Assembly: GCA_948099385.1 (NCBI GenBank)
Contig: CANUEZ040000182.1
Span: 22,135,501 to 22,199,500 of the forward strand
Reading direction: 5' to 3'
Length of the DNA: 64,000 nucleotides
Source of the DNA: Fasciola hepatica
Lineage: Eukaryota; Platyhelminthes; Trematoda; Plagiorchiida; Fasciolidae
Part shown: piece after piece, positions 24,000 to 36,300 of the stretch
Numbering within the stretch: the stretch's first letter is position 1
How the letters are laid out: every line of letters starts with the position of its first letter
The notes under the pieces: generated by a model
What the model saw: only the letters and a program-made list of their open reading frames with translations
Told to the model about the DNA's origin: nothing
The model's database searches: none
Made by a program: the position numbers and the translations under genes

Positions 24000-25756
24000 T
24001 TATCGGCTGTAGAGGGCGAGTTTAGGAGGGAAATGCAATAGTTTATTGCTGCAGTACGGGGTTACATTTGATGAAAAGAAAACAAACTAAATGGTTTAAA
24101 AAATGTAAAGGAATTTATCGGAGATGTAACTCATAGAAGTAAACGACAAAATTGGGCTCAACCTTTGTATATGGAACTTACCGTCAAGCAAAGCCCCAGA
24201 GACAATCATTGTCAAACAGGCAGTGGTGACAAAAGCCCACCTGATCATCGTATTTTTCTCAAAGGCTCAAGACTCAAATCGACAGTCGTGGAATAATTCT
24301 CATAAAAATCAACACAACCAAACCCGCACATGGTAGCTACATTATTTTTGCCATCGATCGGTTGGATTGTGGTCGTGTTGATTGATTGGTTGCAGCAAGG
24401 CTGGTTGAGACAAAAATCAATATCCTAAGTATAAACCTTTGAACTCTCACTCGACAGCAACATTTATCTTCTGGTGTCTCATTCAGTCTCACTAATTTAG
24501 TAGGGTTTTCAATTCAAAATCAATACCTGGTACCTGGTATATTGACCAGAAGGACAGGCGACAGAATTTTATTAGGTCAGTACTTAACACGGGGCATGAA
24601 AGAATTACTTCATCTTTCGACTTTACTAACCCATTGTACCTTTTCGAAATTTGCCTTTGGAAAATAATGAAAAATGATTTTACTTTGAAGAAAGATATGC
24701 TTAACGTGGATTTTCTTCATTCCATTGGACATATTTATTGTGTTTTGGATGGATCTGTCCACTTGTGTAATTTATCCCACCACGTCAACTTACATTATCG
24801 CTTATTATCAGTCACGTTTATTTACTACGGCATTGATCGTCCCATATTTGACAGCGAACTTACGATTACACTCAAAATGTTTCACATTTTTCACAACCAT
24901 CTGAATCTTTTCAAGTCTCGTTAAGGTTGAATTCTGACGTAAACGCAAAAAGCTTCTTCCTAGATGCTAACTAAAATCTTTGTACTCTTCCCTTTCTTGA
25001 AGCAGCACACCATAGGCTACGGCTGTAACTTCACCGTCAAAGGTTATCTGCACAAAACGAACTATACAACTGATTTATTTCCTCACTCATCGAATTACTC
25101 TGAAGACGTTCATTAACACGACAGTTCCAAATAAGCAACCAATCGGGAAAGTGCGCAGTTTTGGATATCATCAAAAGGTCAAAACAATCTCAAAGAGAAT
25201 ACTGTGTCCGTGTCACAGCTTCACGAGTGTTCACAGCAGTCGGATAACGGGGATAGAAAATCTTTGTGATGAAAACAATGGATAAGCAACGAATGCCTTT
25301 GTGTCTATAATCACCCGTTAAACTGGTAAACTGGAGAATCCAGTGATACTTGTCCACTCACAAAACAAATCTCACTTCAAAAGTTGGGAACGAATCATCA
25401 AACAACACACAAGAGAAACAGCTTACTGCTCGAAATGGGCTCAATGCTTGTTGGTGACTTCTGTGAAAGAGCCGAAAATTCTAATAATTCATCAAGCTTT
25501 CCAAGTTGAATGTCAACAAGTGCCAACCAAACGAAATATGATCAAAAATTCGCACAACAGGTTTTCAAACTTAACAGTAGGATAGCTTATTTTGATTTCA
25601 ATGTCTGTCTTTAAAAGGCCACTGGACGGGGCAGATTTGGGCCTGGACACAATGGCTCCATCAAACTGACGCACGTTAGCAGTGTTGTCACAGAGACATC
25701 ATAGGAAAGTTAGGGAAGTGCATCACCTTGGAAGCTACTGGGGAGCACTTTTACGG

Positions 25757-25798
<42 letters not shown>

Positions 25799-27111
25799 AA
25801 AATCAGATGGTAATTTTACAAGGTGTGGTGAGTACTATCAAATGGCATGATTGCACGGATAATAGTGGCTATTTCTCAACTTCCTCACGCAGAAAACTGT
25901 GTTGTTAAATTCAGTAGGGAATTTTAATGAAAAAATATGGCCTATAAGGCAGGGCATATGCATTCATTAGAGAATCGTCCCCAATTTTCCTTTCACAAAC
26001 TGAAACGTATATTATTCACTGTGCAGCGAACTTTGCTTTGAAAAATTATTAAGTAATCTTCCAAGCTATTGTGCCACAGTGTTGAGAATATTTATTCCCG
26101 TGCATTATCGGTCTCAAAAGTACCCATGATTTGTATGCTTTAGTCAGCCCACATCAGCTTGAGACTTCTACTGTGGTGCAATGAGGTAGGCACTCAAAAG
26201 GTTTTTGGCTGTTTCAAAATCCAGTCCACAGTGGTAACGGAGAAAGAGGAAACTCAATGTCGGTCCAGCTACAAACACATTCTTAGGGATCAGAAAATCT
26301 ATCAGGCCAGTGGAACATGTGTGTTTGGCCCACTGTCTTGCCAAACCGTGGGCGGCGAAACCTTTGCCAATGCTGGTAAATCATTTTTATCAGTTGCACA
26401 CGCACTGTTGTTGAAAACATACTTACTGCAGTACTGCAATGGTATTTGTTTTTGTGAGGCAGACTTGTGCAAACAGAGTGTCGACACTTCATCTATTAGA
26501 CATGAAAATGGGACACCAGAAAGTAAGCCGTTTTAAAAATGTCAAATATTTGGGTGAGCACCCATGGATAGATTTCAACTGGAGTCTGTTTCAGTAACTA
26601 GGAGTGTTAATTACTATTCATAATTAGAATTTGTCCGTCTCCTTGCTATTTAGTTATTTGTGAGTAGTGAGTACGTACACCGTAAACCTAGGACATTCGC
26701 AATAGATTTTCTCTGTTGCTGAGATATCACATTGGTTTATACTCAAGCTTTCCGGTGCTTATTACATGAGCAGTTTACTTATATGTTCATAACCTTGTTT
26801 CCTCAAAGATCTATATTTCTATCGGTATATAGTGTTTCTTAATGTTTCACTTGTACTGCGGAGCGGAGGCTTGAGCTCTCAGCCTCAGCGTTTCTGTCAC
26901 CGCACTCCACCACTGACCGTCACACGTCAACCGCACTAACGAATCTAGTGCCGGGTTCGTCCATTCATGTTGGCACGTGTCCTTGTTTGCCTCACAGATG
27001 AGGCTTATTTGTACTTATTTATAATGAATCTAGTAAGTATTGCAACCACAATCTGCTTCAGGTCTTTGTAACTGATTTATTGATTTGTGACGGTAAACGT
27101 TTCCTGATTTT
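24000..27111. other. No gene recognised; contains an AT microsatellite
   Basis: Anonymous A+T-rich DNA. A 125-codon frame on plus at 26159-26536 shows no domain and is within chance length. Confidence 0.5.
25759..25796. repeat. (AT)19 microsatellite
   Basis: A perfect AT dinucleotide run of 38 bases. Confidence 0.98.
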
Positions 27112-27466
27112 CAGAGGATGTATGGTTGGCACGAGGAGCCTGAATCGTATGTTATTGGAAAATCCACGGGCATTGTTCACATCGAAAAGTCGGACCACCG
27201 GAATCGAACCGACGACCCTCCGCATACCGGGCAGATGCTCTACCAGCTGAGCTACCGCGGTCTGAGCAGTCCGGTGTGAATAACGTTAGTGAATAATCGC
27301 TAGTGTGCGAACCACTATTCCAATGATACACAGTATCTTTCCTGGTTTTAATCATTGGGCTAGCCTCGTCGGTCACTTCCCAATGGGACAAACAGCACAC
27401 ACATGAACGTGATCCATCGGGCATTGAAATATATTCAGAGGATGTATCGTTGGCACGAAGAGCCTC
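27112..27466 (-). mobile_element. SINE-A copy 2
   Basis: The same core and body as copy 1, at high identity: tRNA-like head on minus at 27188-27266, then a body including CATTGGGCTAGCCTCGTCGG. The left end carries the module starting CAGAGGATGTATGGTTGGCA and running into GGAAAATCCAC. The right end (27436-27466) carries the first 30 bases of that module again, in the same orientation. Copy 1 carries it inverted at its right side. The direct repeat could be mistaken for a target-site duplication, but the module is also present in copy 1, so it belongs to the element. Confidence 0.7.
27188..27266 (-). other. tRNA-like sequence inside SINE-A copy 2
   Basis: Better preserved than in copy 1: five-pair anticodon stem and five-pair T stem with loop TTCGATT. 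The base before the presumed anticodon is again C, not T, and the acceptor stem does not close. It is a promoter relic rather than a functional tRNA. Confidence 0.7.
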
Positions 27467-27765
27467 ATTTACTGATTGTACCGCAACCGAACTGCGCAAC
27501 AGTTTCGTTCAGCTGCCCGCTAAGTGGACCTTTTTATTTTCTGCGATGTCCCGATTTCCGGAAAGTTACTACCCATTGTTCTTGATTTCTCACCTGGCTG
27601 TAAGTATATTTTTTGCTGTGTATTAATGCTTATTTTATTGTTCAAAACCACAAGTAATTGATAAACATGGTTATTGGGTTGGAATTTGTTCTACTCCCCG
27701 TAACCGTGTTCTGCCCATATCGTGCGTGCAGCTGGTGCGGCTGAGTTTCTGCTAGATTCACAGTC

Positions 27766-28470
27766 CTAGGTATCGAGATAGTCGCAACAGAGACTAAAGA
27801 AAACTAAGTTAGGTTTTAATTTTTGTAAGTAACTTCTCTTTAGTATTCTCCTCATTGGCCAAAACACCAGCCAGCCTGGGTATAGGAGGAATTTGTTTAG
27901 ATTCATTCTCGATGAAATGTGACGGGATGCACAACGAGTGAATGAATGGGATCGACAGGGGGATAAATCTGTGCGTAACGAAGGCATGAGGCTCAGGAAT
28001 ACTTTATGGGTTAGGTTCCAACATGACTCAACATCCTGATGAACGGGTTCAGTTAAAAGGGTATCAATGTGGATAGATGAAAGACGACTTATAATAACCA
28101 AGACACAACGTAGTGCCTTAAAGTCCTGTTCCAGAAGACCGGGGTTAATTTTGGAGGAACAATAAAACAGCACTGGAAGAATACATTGGAACAAGAACTT
28201 GGAAATAACTGATTGGAGTGATAGAAAAAGTTTGAATTTTTGCATTCGAGAAAACAGACGTTGAAGCTTTCCAGTAAGGTTCTGAATATGAGATATACGT
28301 CGTATATTGCTATCGAAGTTCATTCGATGATAACTGACGGAGCTAATAATAAATAGGGATCTAGAACTGAAGAAAACGGAATCTGTAAAGAAACGAGAAG
28401 GGAAGTTGCTGAAAACATATCCAAGGCAATCGAAAAGGTTCAGGTTTAAATCAGTCCACGATATACCCAT
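27766..28470 (-). mobile_element. CR1-type LINE, C-terminal RT region (open frame)
   Basis: A 234-codon uninterrupted frame on minus, the longest in the window and longer than chance predicts. Its middle and end resemble the region after the RT catalytic core in CR1-like LINEs: FKLFLSLQSVISKFLFQC, then ILPVLFYCSSKINPGLLEQD and FKALRCVLVIISR, followed by a basic C-terminal block. The catalytic YADD motif would lie upstream (above 28470) and is missing, so this is a 5'-truncated copy, as is usual for target-primed reverse transcription. The intact frame suggests a younger insertion than the other remnants, although a truncated copy is not itself active. The clade is inferred from the C-terminal pattern alone. 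Confidence 0.7.
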
Positions 28471-29529
28471 TTAAGCGGCCTGTGACTGAATCGACATTGA
28501 ATATTAGACTGATTATTTCAAAGTGCCGTAAACGCTGTTACCGACAGCTCGTGGTATGTAGGAAATCAGTTTATTTGAACTTGAGTAACTAAGTCAGTGA
28601 ACAAGTAAATCTCTATCTTAAGCACAAACATTACTTGAAGTTGCGTGTAGCCGAGCAGGGCCGTACAGCGCAGAACGAATGAACAATCAACAATGAATCG
28701 AAGCAGAAGTTTGAATGCTCGGAATGCGTCTTTCGGGATATGGGTGAACTCGACGCATGATGATCGATAAGTATAACAACCTTAGCCAAGAGCAATCAAT
28801 AGTTCGATGCATGATAGAGAAAAATAATATCGCCTCCCTCCTCAATCTTGTTGTCAAGCGTGCAACTAAACGGAACAAAACATGACATTCGTAGTGGTAC
28901 CGGCAACGGCAGTAAAGGCAGTCGAAGAAGTTGTAGTAACAGCAGTAGTGGAGCTAGTGGTGTGCATACAACAAGAGATATAAAAGCTGCCAAGTATCCG
29001 AGGCCAAAGTAAATAAGTATGTACACACATAGGTGAATGGTTAAATTAGACAGAGAAGTTTTTTTAGAGGTAACAGACGATGGCATTTTCAAGGGCACTG
29101 TCTTACGTGCTCACCGAAGTTTTAGTATAGGATATAGCAGGCGAAACCGTAGTATTTCAACAAATGTCGAGTGTAGTTGGAGATTCAGTCAGTGTTGTGA
29201 TCACCAAACATGTACCTCGACAGGCCGTGAATGAATATGAACTAGATGATGTGAAAAAGTGATTCAAACTGTGATTCGGCATTTGTTAAGAGAAAGCCAT
29301 ATGGCAGAAAATACTCCAACACTTTGAGGTTATGTAAATAAAGTGAACGTAGAGATTGCCGTTCACCGGTAGACAGTTCGAATCACAGGGTAATTAAATG
29401 AGAAGCCAGGTCCTGCCGGAATTCAGTCAAGTGGTAAATTTGCTGTCAAATAAACTTTCTGGTCGATTACGGTTTACTCATTTCCGTGATTTATCCCCCT
29501 CAATGCTTTCATCCACAGAAGTTGGATGA
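28471..29529. other. No gene recognised between two LINE fragments
   Basis: This includes a purine-rich stretch near 28890-28970 with repeated GTAGTA/GCAGTA-like units. The upstream LINE coding sequence was not traceable here. Confidence 0.5.
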
Positions 29530-30231
29530 AAAGGAGCAATCCTATCTCCGATTTTAATTTCTGCAGACATTTCTATGCCTGTCCAGGATGACGGTTTGAT
29601 TATAAAATATGCCGATTATGAGATTATTGGTAGGCCACAACCTAATCAATCAACATATTTACATTCCCAGGGTAGCATACCTAATTGCGCTAGTCGGTCC
29701 TCGATACAAGACCTGAGAGTGAATCCAAAGATATCTCCTGAAGTACGGCTTTGTCTACAAAAATGATTTAGCTATTCTAATTACTGGAATACACCCTGGT
29801 TGTTCGTAAACGGTGAGTAGATCGGGGGTTGTTCATCAGTGAAGTACCTCGGTATTGTAATTACCCGTGGCATTTTTTGGTTTGAACAGGTCACCGTGGT
29901 CTTCCTGAAGATGACAGCTTTTGTTTCATTTTCCTCAAACCCTTCTGTATACCACTTCATTTCATCCAAAAACTCATTAACTCTTGCACTCTACCCCACT
30001 GGCTGTTTGGTTCCGCAGTACTAGACCCTGGATTACCCGTTAAAGACGTTGAACAGTTGCACAAGGGGTTCTGAAATGGACACACCTCAAGGAGCTTCGA
30101 ATTTTATTACTACTACTGAAAAAGATACCAGTAGTTACATTTCGACTTCGATTTTTGCGGCCCATCATGTTGCTTTGTTCACTCAGGAAAACTGTGAAAG
30201 ACATCGTATATTGCAAATTATACGCTCATAG
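29530..30231 (+). pseudogene. Non-LTR retrotransposon RT fragment
   Basis: One continuous plus frame interrupted only by stop codons. It starts with KGAILSPILI, the equivalent of the QG..LSP.LF box. Next comes IIKYADYEIIG, the catalytic YADD box with the last Asp changed to Tyr. Then follows VKYLGIVITR, the KYLG box that follows in CR1-like enzymes. The order and spacing are right for an RT fragment, and no frameshift is needed across about 700 bases. The changed YADD and the stops mean it is dead. It points away from the minus-strand LINE fragment at 27.8-28.5 kb and is a separate copy. Confidence 0.75.
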
Positions 30232-31012
30232 ATGCTATTTTTACACACTGAGTAAACGGATAAGGCTACCTACGCAAATTGAGTGGACATCTGGTGATAC
30301 ATAAATCAACACGAACTCGTTAACTGAGAATAAACGGACCATGTCGGTCAATTGGCAGTTCCTCGCGTAGAAAGCCTGAATCGAATATTAACTTATATAG
30401 AATCAGACCAGCGGTATGTCATCCATTAGCGTAGCGTTTATCAAACCAACTTCACCACCAGTATGGAAAAGTAGAGAGTAATATAAGTTTATTGGCGGAA
30501 ATATACGTTGTGTGAATATCAAAGACCTATACTTATCTCCTTGATGAACAGTGAACTTAATCGTATAGCACAATGAATCATTTCGCTTGACGGAATATGC
30601 GTCAATATCTCACAAACCGTGGTAGATTGTAGGCCGAGAGGAAGTTCATGGCTGGTGATATTGGCTTCAATACTTCAGATTCTTCCCCAGGTAAATCCTA
30701 TTTTTTTTAATCTGTATTTAGCACATATTAGATATTCACATATGATGCTCCCTAATCTAAACAGAAGTACAAAATTCCCGAAGTAATTCTTACATTACAT
30801 CATCTGTGTTTGTCCGTTCCATTAGTTCTTACTAGAAGACAGTTGTGCCTTTGAATAACCCCAGTATACTTGCTCACAACCTTTCCTTTATATGGGGTTA
30901 AGAGCCACTGTTACCAACTATTGAAAAACAAACTAATTGGTTTTATTTTGGATCAGGTAACTTCTCTTGTGACTAGTTGATTAGTGATATGGCCTGCTAC
31001 CAACTGATTAGA

Positions 31013-31477
31013 ATTCGTTCTCGTTCTATCAATCAACGACCTCATCGCCCGCGATTTCGTTGATTCAAGCTCCAGTTTGGATTCTGAACAGGCCCTGACA
31101 TTCTGATTAGTCCCGAGACTTGGCTGTCTACCGACGGTGTGTCAGGCCAAACTATGACGATCAGTGTCAATCGTATTTTTTCTTCGAGCAGAAAATCATC
31201 AATTGTTGCACAGTCGGAGAAGCTGTATGGGATAACCAGGAATCCTTCAGCACTGATTGGTGAAAATCACTCCTTGTGGAAATATCTGCTCACCCTGACG
31301 CAATGCAGGCATGCCCAAGTGGACCTAAGGGAGTATTTTACACTATCCACCAAAGGCACGGCAACAAAACAGAAGTATCAATCTGGTTTTCTAACCTTTC
31401 CAAAAGCCCAAGGACAAAACTCATCTAACGTTCGTTCACGCAAAGCAACAAAAAGATGCAACCTTGATCAGATCTGA
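31013..31477 (+). pseudogene. LINE endonuclease fragment
   Basis: On plus, a frame with two stops reads IRSRSINQRP, then FKLQFGF and GPDILISPETWLSTDG. This matches the start of the apurinic-like endonuclease of LINEs: the NARS-like box followed by the PDI....ETWL box that contains the catalytic Glu. An open frame continues to 31477 without further recognisable motifs. It lies downstream of the RT fragment on the same strand, the reverse of the normal order (endonuclease before RT), so it is a separate insertion or a rearrangement. Confidence 0.6.
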
Positions 31478-31780
31478 ATCAGCCTAGCAGTGTGCAACAT
31501 TTCGTAGTTAATCTACAGTTTTCCCGTTTTTGTCATGGCTTACCCCACCGCCCGGTCAACATAAATCAGATAAAGTCTTGTTTTTATTCCGCCCTACTAA
31601 CTCTAGTAAGAAGTCTATTCTACCCATGAATCATCTCATTTCATCACCAAGATACACATCATTCATATGAGAGGAAACAAACACTGACACCAATCGTTGC
31701 AGCCCAGACTAGCTGCTTCATACTGGCATCAAGTATTATGTCTTCTGATTGGTTGTTTCGTCACATTACCAGTTACCACT
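31478..31780. other. No gene recognised
   Basis: Mixed sequence between the endonuclease fragment and the gag region; no motif seen. Confidence 0.5.
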
Positions 31781-32158
31781 CTATGGGACTGTCGACCATG
31801 AGTTAGCACATACCATCACATCCTTCTCTCGTGGATGAAGACGAATGCTTCTGGTTCGTCCTGGTTCATGTAGTCTTTTGCCTTTCTCCGTGACGTTTGC
31901 GTTTCGCTTATGTATGCTCCTTCTGCTCCTTTGATTAGTCGTCCTATCCAGCTGCACATCGTATGGGCCAAACACCACAAACCGTAGGGCATGCTGCTCT
32001 CCCCATCGATGGAATATTTCTGGAAAGTCTCGAGACCATATTTCGTCCCCCTCTCTATCGGTTCTGATAGGTCTCATGCTCTTTCCGTACTTGAATTCGC
32101 AGTTGGTTTGACGGAAAATACCATTATTTTGTATTTCTCTTGAACCTACGCGCTCCAT
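31781..32158 (-). other. Open frame overlapping the end of gag
   Basis: A 125-codon frame on minus that overlaps the last 13 bases of the gag frame in another register. It is rich in Arg, Asp and Glu but shows no protease, RT or zinc-knuckle motif. It may be the decayed continuation of the same retroelement, since it is directly downstream of gag on the same strand, or it may be a chance frame. Confidence 0.3.
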
Positions 32159-32592
32159 TTTTCTCCGGCGGACTCCATAATTTTTGCATCTGTGTCGCTG
32201 AAGTCAACTTCCGTGAGGGCATCTATCGCATCCAAAGTAGTTTGTGCATCGTCAGTAGTCTCAGTGATCGAACTGTTCTTTTCATAGGATTGACTCAAAT
32301 AGTAACTGTTCAGTTTCTGTAGAACTGTTACTGGGTCCTCTTGGTCCTCATTCTCATCAAAGGTAAGAGTGAATAAAACACGTCTTACTTCATCTTCCAG
32401 ACAGTATCTGAACGTAGCTATCTGGTACTCTTTGGATTCCGAACACAATCCCATGAGCACGGCAAAATCATGGTATTTCTGTTTCCATAACTTCCATTCT
32501 TCAAGCAAACGACCTTGGTCTGTCATTTTCTTTCTGAAAGTGAGACTAAAATGTCTATCAAACGATGTGTCAGACGATACCCTTACAGGCAT
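32146..32592 (-). mobile_element. Ty3/gypsy-type gag fragment
   Basis: A 148-codon frame on minus starting at ATG. It contains LLEEWKLWKQKYHDFAVLMG, then YQIATFRYCLEDEVRRVLFT and DPVTVLQKLNSYYL. This is the pattern of gypsy capsid proteins: W..WKQ.F....TGL, then QIA..L...G...., then a VL.KL..Y block. No zinc knuckle (CX2CX4HX4C) follows. The C-terminal part is acidic (DFSDTDAKIMES). It is probably a truncated or diverged gag from an element on minus; protease, RT and integrase are not found next to it. Confidence 0.6.
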
Positions 32593-33565
32593 TGTAGCTC
32601 CCGCAGTAGAATTCCAACGTTATTATAGGTGTACCTTCCGCATCTCACCTTCCAGCAGCTGAACCAGAATTTATAAGCCTTGAAGTCCAACTTTCAGAGC
32701 GGCCCATCATAACAATTCCCACACCACGTGGATTGCACAGTGCAATAACAGCAAACTGGCACAGGCTGCCTCATCACATTCCCCCACTTCGAATGACGAA
32801 TTTGTTGGTTTACGCCCACACATGGGCTATCTTGGTGCTCAGTCTTATTTGTGATCACATTTAGCACGATTATCCGGGAAACTCAAAAATGTCTCTCAAG
32901 ACAGGTTTACTTCGTTTTTGGTTCGGAAACTATTTCCAGAATCTTCGTCTTCTCTTGTATAGATAATTTAATGTTCATAATCACGCGCTGCGAATTCGTA
33001 CTGACCTTTTCATGTATAAATTCAAAATATTTTTAGAGTATTCAGTGGTAGTTGATAGAGTAGATAACTGGTCAAATTAATATATGAATTATTTAACTAG
33101 CTGGGTCTGAAAGCCTTGGCCAATCATATGAGAGATTTTGGTAGTATTTTCCCAGAGTAATTCCCTGAGGTTCGTTTGAGCAATATCGGGAATATTTTAC
33201 ACATAGCAGCTTTTTGGAACTGCAAATTTTCTGTTTCAGAAACAATTTAAAAACCAGAATTTCGGGAATTTCGGACACATTCAACAAACTAGTGCTTTCT
33301 GAGGGTGATCTATATTGCTTTATTTGAAGATCGGTGGTGAGCTAAAAGTTCACTCTGAATAAATAATCAAATCATGTGAGGTGAAACGTTACACCGTTCA
33401 AATAGTAATCAAACTTTGTCCGTTGTTTAATGGATCTTTGGGGTATGCAAAAAAGACATCCGTCGTGGGAGCCGTGAGCGGCTTGAAAAATGCTCTGCTA
33501 ACATCCGAAGCCAGTATTCAAAGGGCGCCATGTCATGTGGTGTATACGTTCAATGCACCTTTGAG
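32593..33565. other. No gene recognised
   Basis: Anonymous sequence; it may hold the 5' leader of the minus-strand gag element in its first part. Confidence 0.45.
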
Positions 33566-33722
33566 AGTCAGCCGCGATGGACTGGTAGTTAGGTGTTCAG
33601 CTCACAGTCATCCACTGCGGGGTTCCAATCCCATTTGGGGCTCGGTGGATGCGCATGCAGCTGATTCGTAACACAAGTGAGCCACGTGTGCGGTGCATCT
33701 GTGATTTTCAATGGTGATTCGA
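33566..33722 (+). mobile_element. SINE-B copy 3, with tRNA-like head
   Basis: The best preserved copy. A tRNA-like head has A-box-like TGGACTGGTAGTTAGG and B-box GGGTTCCAATCCC. It is followed by CATTTGGGGCTCGGTGGATG and CGCATGCAGCTGATTCGTAA, and ends with GATTTTCAATGGTGATTC. The same succession, minus parts of the head, is present at 9001-9150 and 9478-9572. Confidence 0.6.
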
Positions 33723-36164
33723 GCGTTTACGGTAACCAATAAGTCATATTAGATAAGATACAATCTTATACTACTCACACATTGCTAATATTCATGAGAT
33801 GAAGTAGCTTTATTTCTGATCCTCCTATCGTAAAATAACAATAAACTGGTACAAGAATGAAACACTCGACTAATCGCATACTATGCGGAGAAGGGCGAGG
33901 GGGGGGGGAGAACTTTACTCTGAAACTAGGAAGTTTGATTCATTAGGATACTGTTCCATCGGAACAGTGATTCCAGAAATGCAGGTCACTCATCTTATCC
34001 AGAAAATATTTATATTATTCAGATCTGAGTTCTGATTTTTATAGGAAAATACGATAATCAAACTCTTTGTGAGGATGAGAATGGGGGTCACATATTGTGA
34101 GTATAAAGCTGGTTCCAAAATCCGCGCACTGAGATGTGTTCATCCAAGTGTAGGGTTCATCCTATAAAAGCTTCCGTACTCATTTATCTGGAAAACCTAA
34201 CAAGTTCTCGACTAGTACCTTTTAATTCGATTATCCCCATGAAATCCTCAGGGTAGTTGACATCCACAACTTCGGGAGAAAATTCCTGTGATGTTAGGGA
34301 CAAACATTGAGAATCAAACATCACTATAACATGCACCTAAATTGGAATACAATAACTACATAATTACCTAATGTCATACCAACCTAATCATTTGTGCTCG
34401 ATCGACCACGGGGAGCCACAGTATACAGAGAGTCAGATTTCACTAAACGAGTTTATCAAGCATGTGATCATTCGTGATTATTTCACAGATATATTGCACC
34501 ATCCCGTACGAAGCACAAAGAGTGATACGTATCGACAGAACTGTCTAGATATCTACATTTTAGTACCTAATGGTTAATTTGCTGAAAGCAAATGAAATTT
34601 ATTCATTCTCTGGTTCCCTTTGTTTCAGAACCATTTTTGTATGCGCGAAAAAAGACGGAATGCATGCGGAACTCCATGATTCTCACAGACAATGTTCTTG
34701 GTTCGGAATGCTTTCAATAAAGTGTTTATGAACAGTTTTATTTCCGAATATTTTCCACTTAATTACTTTTTACTTGTTTCCAGTTTGTCTTCTGTTCAAA
34801 AAAAATAAAACTGGCGAATGTTAGGAGACCAGCTTTTTCCATTCTCATTTCTATTAGAATTAGAGGAAGGTGGTCAGAAAACAATTCCTGAGAATAAAGG
34901 TAGCACTCTATAAGGTAATATCGCAGGAGTTTCATCGAAATGAGGAAATAAAAAATGCATAACTGATATGGTTGTGTTGGCCGTTAGGTGTAATAAAACC
35001 AGCCATTTTTGTAATCATTTTATCTGCAAGAAAGTAAGCACAACATTGTCGTGTGATCAAACGGTTGAAAGGACCGGCAAGTACCAGTGAAGGTGTGTAA
35101 GTCAGTGGAATTGCACGCGCTTTTACAAGTAAGCTAATGTGTTCCGGACTGAAGAGAGAGAAGGATACTGACTGACCGTCGGCGTGGCACTTGGGAATCT
35201 TCCAACTAGACACAACGGATACCAAGTTATACCATAGAGTGCCCCCATCAGTTCACGAAATCGCGTGTGACACGGACAGATTTCAGCGCTGTATAGCACC
35301 TCTGACGTTGGCACGTTCAAAGGGAGGAGTTATCAAATCTCCGATTACAAATATGTTCTTTGCAATGCCTCGAATCATACCAAACCTGTTTCCGAAACAT
35401 AAAATTAAACTGTACCTAACATGGTTTACGACAGTTTTGTATTGTCCAAATGGAAAATGTTATTTGATCTCGAGGTTCAACTGCTATTTGACGGTGAGCA
35501 CTGACTCACGGGAAATAACCAGTCTTATTTGGAATGCATAAATTTCTCTTCGAGGTCAGTTTAAAGGTCGTCCGGTAAAGGTCTATTCCTTTTTAACGAG
35601 GATGGGTAGATTTTAACACAAAACCAAAAGTATTTCACTGGTTCAATAAATATGGGAGACAAATCCTAATATCGTTTCAGGCCAGTGCCTGTATGATCTT
35701 TGATACTCGGAATCTATCATTCAACGAGAATAAGATTTTCTGTATTGTAGATGGAGAACAGGGCGCCACGAAAAGACTCGGTGGGAAAAACTCAACACAT
35801 TTGATTTGGATAATGATGTTTCTAGAAATCTGAGAAAAAAGAAAGTGAAAATAACAATAAAGATTTTCGAAGATATTTCTTCCTAAAGTTCTATGCAGTT
35901 CGCGAAGAGACATGAAGCGAACAAAGCTGTCTCACCATTTGGTAGGTCTGAAGACAGCTTTATAAACCCACCCAGGTGGTCACTAGTTGCATCCGAGAGG
36001 GAATTTCAATATAATCGCAAGTCTTTTTGACCACTGAATGATTTTGTAGGCTTATGATGAGAATTTGATGGATCAGATGAAAATAACTGGTGGGTGATTA
36101 CCGTCCATCTTTCGTGAATTCAAAAACAAAATCTGTAGTGATTTTTAATTAGGGCTTTTTCTGT
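33723..36164. other. No gene recognised
   Basis: Anonymous A+T-rich DNA with a G run at 33899-33908. The 116-codon plus frame at 35191-35541 and its minus counterpart show no domain. Confidence 0.5.
33899..33908 (+). repeat. G10 homopolymer
   Basis: Ten consecutive G; a common spot for length errors. Confidence 0.9.
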
Positions 36165-36300
36165 TGCTTCATTGCATCTGTTTGCATGTGTACCCTACGT
36201 TTGCACAGAATACAAGTTCGGTTACGTGCTCGTTCAGCTGGTGTTTTTCATTTTTGATTACGCATGGTTTAGTCAGGAGCACTGCTGCATCAGTTTCACG
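36165..36300 (+). repeat. Diverged direct repeat, copy 1
   Basis: Starts TTGCATCTGTTTGCATGTGT and ends near GAGCACTGCTGCATCAGTTT. It aligns along its length with 38225-38360 in the same orientation. It directly precedes the gypsy RT remnant, so it is probably part of that retroelement and not an LTR. Confidence 0.5.

Noticed and set aside
26159..26536. 125-codon frame as a gene
   Set aside because: No domain, no convincing splice sites, and a length expected by chance for this base composition and window size.
35191..35541. 116-codon frame as a gene
   Set aside because: No motif; the opposite strand is open over part of it too, and the length is within chance.
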